This document shows positions 53,005 through 61,716 of a DNA stretch of 64,000 nt, piece by piece (the first letter of the stretch is position 1; each line of letters begins with the position of its first letter). A program made the position numbers and the translations under genes. The DNA lies in NCBI RefSeq assembly GCF_030246885.1, contig NZ_CP126739.1, positions 2,542,001-2,606,000 on the forward strand, written 5' to 3'. The notes beneath the pieces were generated by a model. The model saw nothing but the letters and a program-made list of their open reading frames with translations. It was not told where the DNA came from and did not search any database. The stretch is from Microbacterium sp. zg-B185 (lineage in GTDB: Bacteria > Actinomycetota > Actinomycetes > Actinomycetales > Microbacteriaceae).

Positions 53005-53391
53005 CTACTTCAGGGTGACGGTCGCGCCGGCCTCTTCGAGAGCGGCCTTGCCCTTCTCGGCAGCCTCCTTCGAGACACCCTCGAGAACAGCCTTGGGTGC
53101 ACCGTCGACGACGGCCTTGGCCTCGCCGAGGCCGAGCGAGGTGAGCTCGCGGACGACCTTGATGACCTGGATCTTCTTCTCGCCGGCAGCCTCGAGGACG
53201 ACGTCGAATGCCGTCTGCTCCTCGACCTCTTCGGCGGGAGCGGCACCGGCGGCAGCCGGGCCGGCAACGGCGACCGGCGCCGCTGCGGTGACCTCGAAGG
53301 TCTCCTCGAACTTCTTGACGAACTCGCTGAGCTCGATGAGCGTGAGCTCCTTGAACGCGTCGAGAAGCTCGTCAGTGGTGAGCTTTGCCAT
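53005..53391 (-). CDS. rplL: 50S ribosomal protein L7/L12
   Basis: 128 residues. N-terminal dimer domain [29 protein letters not shown], Ala/Pro hinge (about 38-56), and C-terminal factor-binding domain [40 protein letters not shown]. Forms the ribosomal stalk that recruits elongation factors. Follows rplJ on the same transcript, 93 bases apart. Confidence 0.98.
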   Translation of the reverse strand: MAKLTTDELLDAFKELTLIELSEFVKKFEETFEVTAAAPVAVAGPAAAGAAPAEEVEEQTAFDVVLEAAGEKKIQVIKVVRELTSLGLGEAKAVVDGAPKAVLEGVSKEAAEKGKAALEEAGATVTLK

Positions 53392-53484
53392 GATGTTTCT
53401 CCTTGCTTGTGTTTCGTGTCTCGAGACGGCCGCTTCGCGACCTACTCGATAACCGTCACGAATTGGGTGTGTGCCGCGCCCTGA

Positions 53485-54000
53485 TCAGGCGGCGGACTCC
53501 TGCTTCTCACGCAGCGCGTCGACCGTGCGAACGGCCTTCGACAGCGGAGCGTTGAACAGATATGCGGCGCCGAACAGCGAGGCCTTCATCGCACCGGCGA
53601 GCTTCGCCAGCAGGACTTCACGGCTCTCAAGGTCAGCGAGCTTGTTGACCTCATCAGCGGTGAGGGCGGCACCGTCGAAGTACCCGCCCTTGATCACCAG
53701 ATGAGGGTGTGCCTTGGCGAAGGTACGCAGTCCCTTCGCGACGGCGACCGGGTCACCGTGCACGAATGCGATGGCAGAGGGGCCCTTGAGCTCCTCGTCC
53801 AGCGTGGAGATTCCCGCCTTGTTGGCGGCGATCTTGGTCAGCGTGTTCTTCACCACGGCGTATTCCGCATCCTGACGAATGCTGATGCGCAGCTCCTTGA
53901 GCTGGGCAACCGTCAGACCGCGGTACTCGGTCAGCAGAACGGCGGTCGAGTCCTCGAAATGCTTCGTGAGCTCGGCGACCGATGCATCCTTCTGCGCCAT
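53485..54000 (-). CDS. rplJ: 50S ribosomal protein L10
   Basis: 171 residues from the ATG at 54000 ([16 protein letters not shown]). [40 protein letters not shown] and the C-terminal stalk-binding helix are typical. Anchors L7/L12 to 23S rRNA. Two 5' extension residues of the frame are leader RNA, not protein. Confidence 0.98.
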   Translation of the reverse strand: MAQKDASVAELTKHFEDSTAVLLTEYRGLTVAQLKELRISIRQDAEYAVVKNTLTKIAANKAGISTLDEELKGPSAIAFVHGDPVAVAKGLRTFAKAHPHLVIKGGYFDGAALTADEVNKLADLESREVLLAKLAGAMKASLFGAAYLFNAPLSKAVRTVDALREKQESAA

Positions 54001-54200
54001 GGCCACTCCTTGTGTGTACGAGACGCTCCGCGATGGCGGGACGTCGGCCGGAGGCATCCGCTCATCGGATCTCACTCGACGAATGAAAAAGCTCCGGCGC
54101 AAGCGCACGGAGCTGAAAACTCGGAGGAGATTCGTTTCGTACACCTGCGCGGGCCCCTGCACTGCAGAGCTTCGATCGTCATGCACTCGCGTGCACATCG
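54001..54200 (-). promoter_or_regulatory. Ribosomal L10 leader with attenuator hairpin
   Basis: The leader of rplJ contains, in mRNA sense, AGCTCCG-loop-CGGAGCT followed by a U-run (54085-54114 on the plus strand), a terminator-like hairpin. The sequence AACGAATCTCCTCCGAG just before it could pair or hold the L10-L12 binding site. L10 leader autoregulation is well known in many bacteria; this exact fold is inferred. Confidence 0.75.
54090..54114 (-). terminator. Attenuator-like hairpin in the rplJ leader
   Basis: Stem AGCTCCG/CGGAGCT with inner GCGC pairing, followed in transcript sense by five U. It is upstream of the coding region, so it acts, if at all, to stop transcription early when L10 is in excess. 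Confidence 0.7.
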
Positions 54201-54286
54201 ATGACCAGCGGTCTTCGGCTTCCCCCAGTCTACGTACTCCCCCGCACCTCGCCAAATCGGCGGCACGCGGCGTCCTGTCCAGGGAC

Positions 54287-55582
54287 TCAAGCGCGTCCGG
54301 ATGACGCGCCGTGCCGGCCGGCGAGGACGAACGCCGTGGCCTCGGCGCGGGATGCGACGCCGAGCTTGCGGAAGATCTTGGCGACGTGGAACTTCACGGT
54401 GTTCTCGCTGATGCCCAGGTTGACCGCGATCTCGCGATTGCGCTGCCCGGCGATCAGCAGGCTGAGCACCTCGGCCTCGCGCGGACCCAGGTCCCACGCG
54501 CGAGGCGCAGCGGCCAGCGCCGAGGGCGGGTCCAACGGCATCACGACCGACATCTCCGTTCCCCAGCCCGGCGTCGCCTCGAAGGAGAGCCGGCCGTTCA
54601 GCGCCAGCACCCGCTGCCGGACCAGTCGCAGCTGCACGCTCTCGCCGGACAGGTCGCCGGGCCCGTCGTCTCGCACGTTGATCAGCAGGTTCGTGCCGTC
54701 GCAGTCCCATTGCACGCGCACCCGGCTCACGTCGTGCCGGTCGACCAGGGCGAGGATCGAACCCCGCACGACCGCGCGCGCCCCATGGGCGATCTCGCTG
54801 GGCAGTGCCCGTCCGTCCACCGGCGGCTCGACGAACTGGACGTCGATGTCGCGGTAGCGCACCAGCGGACGCAGATCGTCGCGCAGGCGCTCGAAGGCGG
54901 TCGTGACGGGCTCCTCCGTGAACGTGCGCACCCGGTCGCTCGCAGTTCGCAGGTGGACCATGCCTTCCGCGGCGATCTGCGTGGCAGTTCTGCGGGCGCT
55001 GCGATCGTCCAGGCTCGAGGATCGCAAGGCGGCCAGCAGGGACTCCAGGGTGGTGGAGTATTCGTCGGCGAGTTCGGTCAGCGCCTCCATCCGCACGCCG
55101 GAGGTCGCGCGGGCCAGCTGCAGGTAGTCCGGGGACGCAGCATCCGCCAGCTCCTGCACGCGCAGCGCGACGATGTTCCACAGCTGGAGCACCGCCGCGT
55201 CGGTGTCCTGCCCGCCCGGATCGGCGAGGACCAGCAGCGCTCCGTTGTTCGAGAGCGCCTGGAACGTATCCACGTCACCGGCAGAGGTGGGGATCACCCC
55301 CCGCCTCGTGCGGCCGGGGCCGATCATGCGGCGCAGCTCGTCCAACGCGAGAAACGACACCCCGTCGACGAAGGATGCCGCCCCGGCGCCCTCGCGCTGT
55401 CCGCCGGCGGCGTCGGCGACGAGGAACACGAGAGCGGAGTGACCGAGCAACGGGCCGAGGAAGGCGGACAGTCGCTGCGGAATGAGGGCGGACGGCGCGG
55501 TGAGGACGTCGGCCAGCCCCCGAACGATCTCCGCCGCTTGAGCGACACCGCCGGGTTTCGCATCGCTCTGAACAGACGGCAT
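54287..55582 (-). CDS. Hybrid sensor: GAF-like / HATPase-like / LuxR helix-turn-helix
   Basis: 431 residues. Residues about 15-150 look like a GAF-type domain. [30 protein letters not shown] is a helical segment in the place of a HisKA_3 dimer domain, but with no phospho-His. HATPase-like motifs follow: [15 protein letters not shown] and [13 protein letters not shown]. Residues about 365-425 are a Lux[55 protein letters not shown]. Sensor and DNA-binding parts are thus one chain without receiver. It is divergent from the formaldehyde dehydrogenase gene. Confidence 0.85.
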   Translation of the reverse strand: MPSVQSDAKPGGVAQAAEIVRGLADVLTAPSALIPQRLSAFLGPLLGHSALVFLVADAAGGQREGAGAASFVDGVSFLALDELRRMIGPGRTRRGVIPTSAGDVDTFQALSNNGALLVLADPGGQDTDAAVLQLWNIVALRVQELADAASPDYLQLARATSGVRMEALTELADEYSTTLESLLAALRSSSLDDRSARRTATQIAAEGMVHLRTASDRVRTFTEEPVTTAFERLRDDLRPLVRYRDIDVQFVEPPVDGRALPSEIAHGARAVVRGSILALVDRHDVSRVRVQWDCDGTNLLINVRDDGPGDLSGESVQLRLVRQRVLALNGRLSFEATPGWGTEMSVVMPLDPPSALAAAPRAWDLGPREAEVLSLLIAGQRNREIAVNLGISENTVKFHVAKIFRKLGVASRAEATAFVLAGRHGASSGRA

Positions 55583-55607
55583 CCCCCAACCCTAGGCATC
55601 GCGCCAC

Positions 55608-55658
55608 CCGTTCGGGTAGTCACAACGACCCTGAGGAGGGATCGCGCTACCCGAACGG
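55608..55658. promoter_or_regulatory. Paired inverted boxes between the hybrid regulator and fdhA-type gene
   Basis: CCGTTCGGGTAG at 55608-55619 and its exact complement CTACCCGAACGG at 55647-55658, 39 bases apart centre to centre, inside a 131-base divergent intergenic gap. Each box also holds a CCCG..CGG half-palindrome. LuxR-type HTH proteins bind such short dyads, so this is the likely target of the divergent regulator. Confidence 0.6.
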
Positions 55659-55713
55659 ATCGGTCAGGATCGGAGAAGGGGCGGGGCAGACTCGCCCCGA
55701 CGGAAGGACGAAA

Positions 55714-56934
55714 ATGTCAGGTAACAGAGCGGTCGCCTATGAGGGGCCCGGAGTCGTGAAAGTGATCGACACCGACTACCCCGATTTCGAACTCCACGAC
55801 GGCCCGGGCGTCAATCCGGCCAACGTCGGCAGGAAGATCCCGCACGGTGCGATTCTGCGCACCATCGCGACGAACATCTGCGGATCCGACCAGCACATGG
55901 TCCGGGGACGCACCACCGCCCCCGAGGGGCTGGTGCTCGGACACGAGATCACCGGCGAGGTCGTCGAGGTCGGTCCGGGTGTGGAGTTCATCAAGGTCGG
56001 CGACATCGTCTCCGTGCCCTTCAACATCTCCTGCGGCCGCTGCCGCAACTGCAAGGAGGGCAAGACCGGCATCTGCCTGAACGTCAATCCCGACCGCCCG
56101 GGCAGCGCGTACGGGTACGTCGACATGGGCGGCTGGGTCGGCGGTCAGGCCGAGTACGTCCTGGTCCCCTACGCGGACTGGAACCTGCTGAAGTTCCCCG
56201 ACCGCGACCAGGCTCTGGAGAAGATCCTGGACCTCGCGATGCTCTCGGACATCTTCCCGACCGGATTCCACGGTGCCGTCACCGCCGGCGTCGGCGTCGG
56301 CTCCACCGTCTACATCGCCGGTGCCGGGCCGGTCGGGCTGGCCGCGGCCGCCGGCGCGCAGCTGCTCGGTGCCGCCGTCGTCATCGTGGGCGACCTGAAC
56401 GAGGACCGTCTCGCCCAGGCGCGCAGCTTCGGCTGCGAGACGGTGAACGTCGGCGACGGGTCCATCCCCGACCAGCTGGAGCAGATCCTGGGCGTGCCCG
56501 AAGTGGATGCCGCGGTCGACGCGGTGGGATTCGAGGCACGCAGCGAAGGGCACGGCGCGAAGGCGAAAGAGGCCCCGGCGACGGTCCTGAACTCCCTCAT
56601 GAGCGTGACCGCCGCCGGTGGCGCGATCGGCATCCCCGGCCTGTACGTCACCGGCGACCCCGGCGCAGTGGATGATGCCGCGAAGGTCGGATCGCTCTCG
56701 ATCAGTCTCGGCACCGGCTGGGCGAAGTCGTTGTCGTTCACCACCGGGCAGTGCCCGGTGATGCGCTACAACCGGCAGCTGATGATGGCGATCCTGCACG
56801 ACAAGGTGCACATCGCCGCTGCCGTGAACGCCAAGGCGATCACGCTGGACGAGGCCCCGCAGGGCTACGCCGAGTTCGATGCGGGTGCCGCCACGAAGTT
56901 CGTCCTCAACCCCAACGGCTACATCACCGCCTGA
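55714..56934 (+). CDS. fdhA: Glutathione-independent formaldehyde dehydrogenase
   Basis: 406 residues, zinc alcohol dehydrogenase superfamily. NICGSDQHMVRGRTTAPEGLVLGHEITGEV holds catalytic zinc ligands. NISCGRCRNCKEGKTGICLNVNPDRPGSAYGYVDMGGWVGGQAEYV is the structural-zinc loop plus the insert typical of the Pseudomonas putida-type enzyme with tightly bound NAD. VYIAGAGPVGLAAAAGA is the Rossmann loop. It oxidises formaldehyde to formate. AAGGACG ribosome site before the ATG. Confidence 0.93.
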   Translation: MSGNRAVAYEGPGVVKVIDTDYPDFELHDGPGVNPANVGRKIPHGAILRTIATNICGSDQHMVRGRTTAPEGLVLGHEITGEVVEVGPGVEFIKVGDIVSVPFNISCGRCRNCKEGKTGICLNVNPDRPGSAYGYVDMGGWVGGQAEYVLVPYADWNLLKFPDRDQALEKILDLAMLSDIFPTGFHGAVTAGVGVGSTVYIAGAGPVGLAAAAGAQLLGAAVVIVGDLNEDRLAQARSFGCETVNVGDGSIPDQLEQILGVPEVDAAVDAVGFEARSEGHGAKAKEAPATVLNSLMSVTAAGGAIGIPGLYVTGDPGAVDDAAKVGSLSISLGTGWAKSLSFTTGQCPVMRYNRQLMMAILHDKVHIAAAVNAKAITLDEAPQGYAEFDAGAATKFVLNPNGYITA

Positions 56935-56994
56935 CCTTCCACCTCACCCGACCACGCAGTTCCCGGCATCCCGGGCCGAACCAAGGAGACACCC

Positions 56995-57396
56995 ATGACC
57001 AACGTCAACCTCGAAGACGCACGCCGCGTCATCGCCGCCGCAGAGCAGAAGGCCGACGAGATCGGCCAGCCCATGAACATCGCCGTCGTCGACTCGGGCG
57101 GCAACCTCGTCGCGCATGTGCGCCAGGACGGCGCCTGGATCGGGAGCGTCAACATCTCGATCAACAAGGCCTGGACCTCGAAGGCGTTCGACATCTCCAC
57201 CAAGGACCTCGGAGACAACGCGCAGCCGAACCAGCAGTTCTACGGCATCCACGCCACCAACGGCGGCAAGGTCGCGATCTTCGCCGGCGGCATCCCGCTC
57301 GTGCGTGACGGCGTCGTCGTCGGCGCGGTGGGCGTCAGCGGCGGTTCCGGCGAACAGGACCACTCCGTCGCCGAAGCAGGCGTCGCCGCGTTCTGA
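56995..57396 (+). CDS. GlcG/HbpS-family protein
   Basis: 133 residues: VNLEDARRVIAAAEQKADEIGQPMNIAVVDSGGNLVAHVRQDGAWIGS, then INKAWTSKAF, then AIFAGGIPLVRDGVVVGAVGVSGGSGEQDHSVAEAGVAAF. This is the GlcG/HbpS fold, whose members bind heme or small ligands and often sit beside alcohol or formaldehyde dehydrogenases. Sixty bases after fdhA with its own AAGGAGA site; likely cotranscribed. Ligand unknown. Confidence 0.9.
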   Translation: MTNVNLEDARRVIAAAEQKADEIGQPMNIAVVDSGGNLVAHVRQDGAWIGSVNISINKAWTSKAFDISTKDLGDNAQPNQQFYGIHATNGGKVAIFAGGIPLVRDGVVVGAVGVSGGSGEQDHSVAEAGVAAF

Positions 57397-57411
57397 GTCC
57401 CTCCCGACTCA

Positions 57412-57490
57412 ACGTCGAGTGCACGGCTTAGCGTCGAGTGCACGGCTTTCCGGTGTCGGAAGGCCGTGCACTCGCGTGTAAGTCGTGCAC
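57412..57490. terminator. Cruciform repeat cluster, likely bidirectional terminator
   Basis: CGTCGAGTGCACGGCTT occurs at about 57413-57429 and 57432-57448, followed by inverted GCCGTGCACTCGCG-type copies at about 57463 and 57485. Bases 57435-57474 fold into an 18-bp stem with a four-base loop. It sits between two convergent genes (stops at 57396 and 57513), which suits a shared terminator. Confidence 0.7.
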
Positions 57491-57512
57491 TCGCGTGCGG
57501 ACCGGTACCGGA

Positions 57513-58496
57513 TCAGCCCGGCGCGCGGATGCCGAAAGACGCCAGGCGTGCGGCGAGCGCCTGCGGAGTCACGCTGTGCTCGTCCTCCCAGCGGGCGAAT
57601 CGCCACTGCGTCGTTCCGCGGATCCAGTCCTCGCGGCGCTTCTCCTCGAGCAGGATCTTCTCGAGCGCGACGCCGCGGCGCATCGCGACGTCGAGGTACT
57701 TGTCCTTGCCGTCGAACTCGCCGAATGCGCGGACGTCGGTCAGCCCGAAATCCACGAAATACGTGTTCTCCGCCGGCCCGGCCACCGGAACCTGCAGCTG
57801 CGGCGCGTCGAAGCCGAGCCGCACCAGCTGGAGCCGGCTCACGCTCTCCCCCGGCAGCTGAGCCCGGCCGTCGGCGAACGCGGTCACCCACCGCGCCTGC
57901 CGGATCCCCCGTGCGCCTGACGCCGCGGTGACCCGTTCCCGCATGGATCGGCGCCAGCAGGCGACGGCATCCTCGTCCCACACCCGGCCGCGCAGCGCGA
58001 ACTGCCGCTCAGCGGCGTCGGCAGCGGCCACCGATGCGTCCGGTCCGAGGGTGCGCACCATGTCGAAGACGGTCCGCTCGAGCGAAGTGCAGCGGATGCC
58101 GTGGCGCACGACGATGTCCGACGCCGGGAGCGGCGCGACATGCCTCATCACGTCCGCGCCACTGGAGATGCGGGACGGCGCCGGAGTGGTGACGTGCACG
58201 CGGAGCGGTCGATGGCGGTACAGCGGCAGCGACCATGCGACACCCGCGGACTCGTGCGAGATGACCCCGTCGCCGGTGGCCTCACGTGCGACGGCGATGA
58301 CATGCGCCAGGTGCCACGCCTCCGGCCACAGCGTGGCGGCGTCCTGCGCGTCCATGAAGGCTCCCCGACGGATCACCCGGAGCCGGCCGCTGCCCACCGC
58401 AAGCCGGATGGACCGCTCCGTCCAGCCTCCGGCCAGAAGGGCCGTGCGGGAGCGGACGAGCAGACTCAGGTCGGGGATCGACGCAGCGCGGCGCAT
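57513..58496 (-). CDS. AbiEi-like antitoxin-fold / DUF559-type nuclease-like protein
   Basis: 327 residues. N-terminal winged helix (LLVRSRTALLAGGWTERSIRLAVGSGRLRVIRRGAF) as in type IV AbiEi antitoxins. The middle has HGIRCTSLERTVFDMVRTL. The C-terminus reads AENTYFVDFGLTDVRAFGEFDGKDKYLD...LLEEKRREDWIR, a PD-(D/E)xK-like arrangement with D, E and K. This single-gene architecture is widespread in actinobacteria, with no toxin partner here. Nuclease activity is not shown. Confidence 0.75.
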   Translation of the reverse strand: MRRAASIPDLSLLVRSRTALLAGGWTERSIRLAVGSGRLRVIRRGAFMDAQDAATLWPEAWHLAHVIAVAREATGDGVISHESAGVAWSLPLYRHRPLRVHVTTPAPSRISSGADVMRHVAPLPASDIVVRHGIRCTSLERTVFDMVRTLGPDASVAAADAAERQFALRGRVWDEDAVACWRRSMRERVTAASGARGIRQARWVTAFADGRAQLPGESVSRLQLVRLGFDAPQLQVPVAGPAENTYFVDFGLTDVRAFGEFDGKDKYLDVAMRRGVALEKILLEEKRREDWIRGTTQWRFARWEDEHSVTPQALAARLASFGIRAPG

Positions 58497-58571
58497 GCCT
58501 CAGCATCCGGCGTCCGTTGCCCCGCATCCGCGGTGCGCAGGCGAATCGGGATAGGCGGCACGCCCTGCACC

Positions 58572-58679
58572 CCTGGGGAGGAGCGCGCGCGCCGCCCTTC
58601 CGTTCCCGACTGCACGGCCTACCGTGCGCTCCTGGGGAGGAGCGCGCGCGCCGCCCTTCCGTTCCCGACTGCACGGCCT
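58572..58679. repeat. 49-bp tandem direct repeat
   Basis: The 49-base block beginning CCTGGGGAGGAGCGCGCGCG at 58572-58620 recurs exactly at 58631-58679, period 59. The spacer (ACCGTGCGCT) resembles the words in the 19-bp repeats that follow. Non-coding, between the AbiEi-like gene and the PCD gene. Confidence 0.85.
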
Positions 58680-58705
58680 GCCGTCGGGTGCACGCCTTCT
58701 GACCG

Positions 58706-58762
58706 GCGGCAAGCCGTGCGCTCGGCGGCACCCCGTGCGCTCGGCGGCAAGCCGTGCGCTCG
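58706..58762. repeat. Three 19-bp tandem repeats
   Basis: Units GCGGCAAGCCGTGCGCTCG at 58706-58724 and 58744-58762, with a variant (GCGGCACCCCGTGCGCTCG) at 58725-58743. Adjacent to the 49-bp repeats. No spacer diversity, so not CRISPR. Confidence 0.85.
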
Positions 58763-58788
58763 CGGGGCAGGAGAAGCGGGACTGCGGA

Positions 58789-59094
58789 TCAGCGGGGCGT
58801 CGGCGCGAGGCCGAGGTCCCGCGCGGCGGCGGAGATCTGCCGCGCGAGGGCCACGTCCTTCGCGGTCAGGCCGCCCGCAGAGTGCGTGATGAGCGTCACG
58901 GTCACCCTCGGGTAGGTCACCGTGACATCGGGATGGTGATCGGCTGCCTCGGCGAGTTCGGCGATGGCGGCGAACAGCCGCGCCCCCGTGGCGAAGGTTC
59001 CGGTCTTGAACTCGGCGATCGCGCCGGCCTGCCCCGGGCGCCAGTCCTCGACGCCGGGCTCCGCCCGGAACTGGTCTGCGGTGATGGTGTCCAT
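58789..59094 (-). CDS. 4a-hydroxytetrahydrobiopterin dehydratase (PCD), canonical
   Basis: 101 residues. Complete active-site block: EAADHHPDVTVTYPRVTVTLITHSAGGLTAKDVALARQISAAA, with the DHHP and THSAGG histidines. It dehydrates 4a-hydroxy-tetrahydropterins. No aromatic amino acid hydroxylase is beside it. Contrast with the two His-less PCD-VOC fusions elsewhere in the window. ATG at 59094. Confidence 0.9.
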   Translation of the reverse strand: MDTITADQFRAEPGVEDWRPGQAGAIAEFKTGTFATGARLFAAIAELAEAADHHPDVTVTYPRVTVTLITHSAGGLTAKDVALARQISAAARDLGLAPTPR

Positions 59095-59214
59095 ACACCG
59101 ACCCTGCCACCGTCCGCAGCGCGCGCAAGGGGCGCGCTGCGGATGCGGTCCGGCCCGGCGCGGACCGGGCATGTCGGCCGGGCGGGGTCCGCCTGCGGGG
59201 TTACCCTCGAAGAC

Positions 59215-59895
59215 GTGACCCCCGAACTCGCCGCCCGCATCGTCGCGGACTCCCGCGACCGGGTGGCCTGGGTCCGGGCTCGCTCACGCGGCATCACTGC
59301 GACGGATGTCGCGTCGCTCACCTCGGCGAAGGCCATCGCCAAGGCCGCCGACGCGAAGCTCATGGGCTCCGGATTCTCGGGCAACGCCTACACCGCCCAC
59401 GGCCGGATCCGCGAGCCCGAGATCGCCCGCTGGGTCGCCGCGACCCACGGCATCCTGCCCTCCAGCGCGCTGTTCCACGCGGTCGTCGAGAAGCGTCACC
59501 TCGCCACCCCCGACGGGGTCGTCGTCGATGCCCAGGGCCGCGTCATCCTGTGTGAGATCAAGACGACCAACAAGTCCTGGCGCAGCATCCCCCGCCCGTA
59601 CATGCGGCAGGTGTGGTGGCAGCAGCATGTCCTGGGCGCCGAGCGCACCCTGGTGGCGTGGGAGGAGCACAGCGATTTCGTCCCGGTCGGCGACGAGCCT
59701 CGCTGCGAGTGGGTCGACCGCGACGAGGTCGAGATCGCGAAACTGGTCGCCCTGGCGACGTCGCTCATCGACGAGCTGCACCGCCGGACCACCCTGCGGC
59801 CGCTCGCCGGCCCGCCGAGCGCACACCCCGACGGACGGATGCCGCGGCCACCGGCCCCGCGCGAGCCCTTCCGCGCCCTCGCCCTGACCGACTGA
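59215..59895 (+). CDS. YqaJ-type exonuclease-fold protein
   Basis: 226 residues. RSRGITATDVASLTSAKA, GNAYTAHGRIREPEIARWVAATHG with the Glu, ATPDGVVVDAQGRVILCEIKTTNK with D and ExK, then YMRQVWWQQHVLGAERTLVAWEEH. This is the PD-(D/E)xK order of YqaJ/lambda-exonuclease-like recombination nucleases, usually phage borne. Here it stands alone on the chromosome. GTG at 59215. Its stop is 4 bases before the first MarR-type operator. Confidence 0.8.
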   Translation: MTPELAARIVADSRDRVAWVRARSRGITATDVASLTSAKAIAKAADAKLMGSGFSGNAYTAHGRIREPEIARWVAATHGILPSSALFHAVVEKRHLATPDGVVVDAQGRVILCEIKTTNKSWRSIPRPYMRQVWWQQHVLGAERTLVAWEEHSDFVPVGDEPRCEWVDRDEVEIAKLVALATSLIDELHRRTTLRPLAGPPSAHPDGRMPRPPAPREPFRALALTD

Positions 59896-59899
59896 ATTG

Positions 59900-59944
59900 G
59901 TTGACGCGAGTCAACGATCTGCGATATAGTTGACTACAGTCAAC
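59900..59944 (+). promoter_or_regulatory. Promoter with two MarR-type operators before the MFS-MarR operon
   Basis: Two perfect GTTGAC-N4-GTCAAC dyads at 59900-59915 and 59929-59944, 29 bases apart. A promoter TTGACG (59901-59906) - 18 bases - TATAGT (59925-59930) overlaps both: the -35 lies in operator 1 and the -10 in operator 2. Binding would block RNA polymerase. The second gene of the operon is a MarR regulator, so autorepression is the simple reading. Confidence 0.85.
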
Positions 59945-59994
59945 CATCGCGTCACCGTCGCCGCGCACGTCTCCACGCTCGAAAGGCCCCCCTC

Positions 59995-61716
59995 TTGGCG
60001 TCTGTCAATACCCCTGCCTCGGCGCTGACGACCGAACCGCCGCGCATGTCCCGACGGAAGGTCCTCGAAGCGCTGTCCGGCCTTCTGCTCGGAATGTTCG
60101 TCTCGATCCTCGCCGCGACGGTCGTCTCCACCTCGCTTCCGGTCATCATCCACGACATCGGCGGCGATCAGGCCGCCTTCACCTGGGTCATCACCGCCAC
60201 CTTGCTGACCACCGCCATCTCGACCCCCATCTGGGGCAAGCTGGCGGACCTGTTCAACCGCAAGGTGCTCATCCAGATCGCACTGATCCTCTTCGTCCTG
60301 GCCACCGCGGCCGCGGGCTTCTCGCAGGACGCCGGCACGCTCATCGCGTTCCGCGCCGCGCAGGGCATCGGCGCCGGCGGTCTGGCCGCGCTGAGCCAGA
60401 TCATCATGGCCGACATCATCAGCCCCCGGGAGCGCGGACGCTACATGGGCCTGTTCGGCGCCGTGATGGCTCTGGGCACGATCGGCGGACCGCTGCTCGG
60501 CGGGTTCATCACCGATGGCATCGGCTGGCGCTGGAACTTCTACGTCGCGATCCCCTTCGCGATCGCCGCCCTGATCATCCTGCAGCTGACCCTGCACATC
60601 CCCACGCGCCCCAAGAAGAAGGCGCGCATCGACTACCTCGGCATCGTGCTCCTGGCCGCATCGGTCTCGCTGCTGCTGGTCTGGATCACCAACGCCGGCG
60701 ACACGTTCGACTGGTGGAGCATCGAGACGATCCTCATGGCAGGCGGCGCACTCGTCGGTGCGATCCTGTTCGTGATCGTGGAGTTCCGCTCGCGCGAGCC
60801 TCTCGTGCCGTTGTCGATGTTCCGCAACCGGACGTACACGCTCTCGGTGATCGCCTCCATCGCCACCGGTGTCGCCATGTTCGGCACGTCGGTGTTCCTC
60901 AGCCAGTACATGCAGATGGCCCGCGGCGCCACCCCGACCGAGGCCGGCCTGCTCACGCTGCCGATGATCGGCGGTCTGCTGCTCTCGTCGATCATCGTGG
61001 GTCAGCTGATCAGCCGCTTCGGCAAGTGGAAGATCTACCTGATCGTGGGCAGCGTGCTGCTGATCGCGGGTTCGGTGCTGCTGTCCACCCTGCGGTACGA
61101 CACGAACTTCGTGCTGGTCTCGCTGTACATGTTCCTGCTCGGCGCGGGCGTGGGAATGACCATGCAGAACCTCGTGCTCATCGTCCAGAACACGGCCAAG
61201 CCCGAGGAGATGGGCGTGGCCAGCTCGGGTGTGGCGTTCTTCCGCAGCCTGGGGGGAACGATCGGCGTCTCGGTCATGGGTGCCGCACTGGCGACCTCGG
61301 TCACCGGCCTGTTCGCCTCCAGCAAGGACGCGCTGACCGCGGCGATCGTGAATCTGGGTGCGGACGGCGCGGCTGTGGCCGAACAGCTCCAGTCCGGCAC
61401 GCTCCCCCAGGTCAGCCTGCTGCCGACCGCGGTGCGGGTCATCGTCGAGGACATCTACGCGCAGGGCATCGCGCAGTCGTTCCTGATCGCCGTGCCGCTG
61501 GCGATCATCAGCCTGATCGCGATCGTCTTCCTGCCCAACGTGCCGCTGACCCGTATGACGACGGCGGAGCGGATCGCCGCCGGTGAGGCGGACCTCGCCA
61601 CGATCACGACCGCCGAGGGGATGTCGGCCCTGGCTGCGACCGGCTCCATCCCTGCGACCGCGGAGGACGCGCCGGCCGGATCGGTCGGCGGCAGGCCCGC
61701 GACCCGCCGCGGCTGA
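59995..61716 (+). CDS. DHA2-type MFS multidrug transporter
   Basis: 573 residues, fourteen helices. LAATVVSTSLPVIIHDIGGDQAAFTWVITATLL, PIWGKLADLFNRKVLIQIAL (motif A), RAAQGIGAGGLAALSQIIMADIISPRERGRYMG and GPLLGGFITDGIGWRWNFYVAIPFAI are EmrB/QacA-group segments. It should export drugs by proton antiport. TTG start at 59995. Stop overlaps the MarR start (TGATG). Confidence 0.93.
   Translation: MASVNTPASALTTEPPRMSRRKVLEALSGLLLGMFVSILAATVVSTSLPVIIHDIGGDQAAFTWVITATLLTTAISTPIWGKLADLFNRKVLIQIALILFVLATAAAGFSQDAGTLIAFRAAQGIGAGGLAALSQIIMADIISPRERGRYMGLFGAVMALGTIGGPLLGGFITDGIGWRWNFYVAIPFAIAALIILQLTLHIPTRPKKKARIDYLGIVLLAASVSLLLVWITNAGDTFDWWSIETILMAGGALVGAILFVIVEFRSREPLVPLSMFRNRTYTLSVIASIATGVAMFGTSVFLSQYMQMARGATPTEAGLLTLPMIGGLLLSSIIVGQLISRFGKWKIYLIVGSVLLIAGSVLLSTLRYDTNFVLVSLYMFLLGAGVGMTMQNLVLIVQNTAKPEEMGVASSGVAFFRSLGGTIGVSVMGAALATSVTGLFASSKDALTAAIVNLGADGAAVAEQLQSGTLPQVSLLPTAVRVIVEDIYAQGIAQSFLIAVPLAIISLIAIVFLPNVPLTRMTTAERIAAGEADLATITTAEGMSALAATGSIPATAEDAPAGSVGGRPATRRG

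Noticed and set aside
58572..58762. Repeats considered as CRISPR
   Set aside because: Only two and three copies, no spacer diversity and no cas genes in the window.
59215..59895. YqaJ protein considered evidence of a prophage
   Set aside because: No recombinase, integrase or structural phage genes lie around it.
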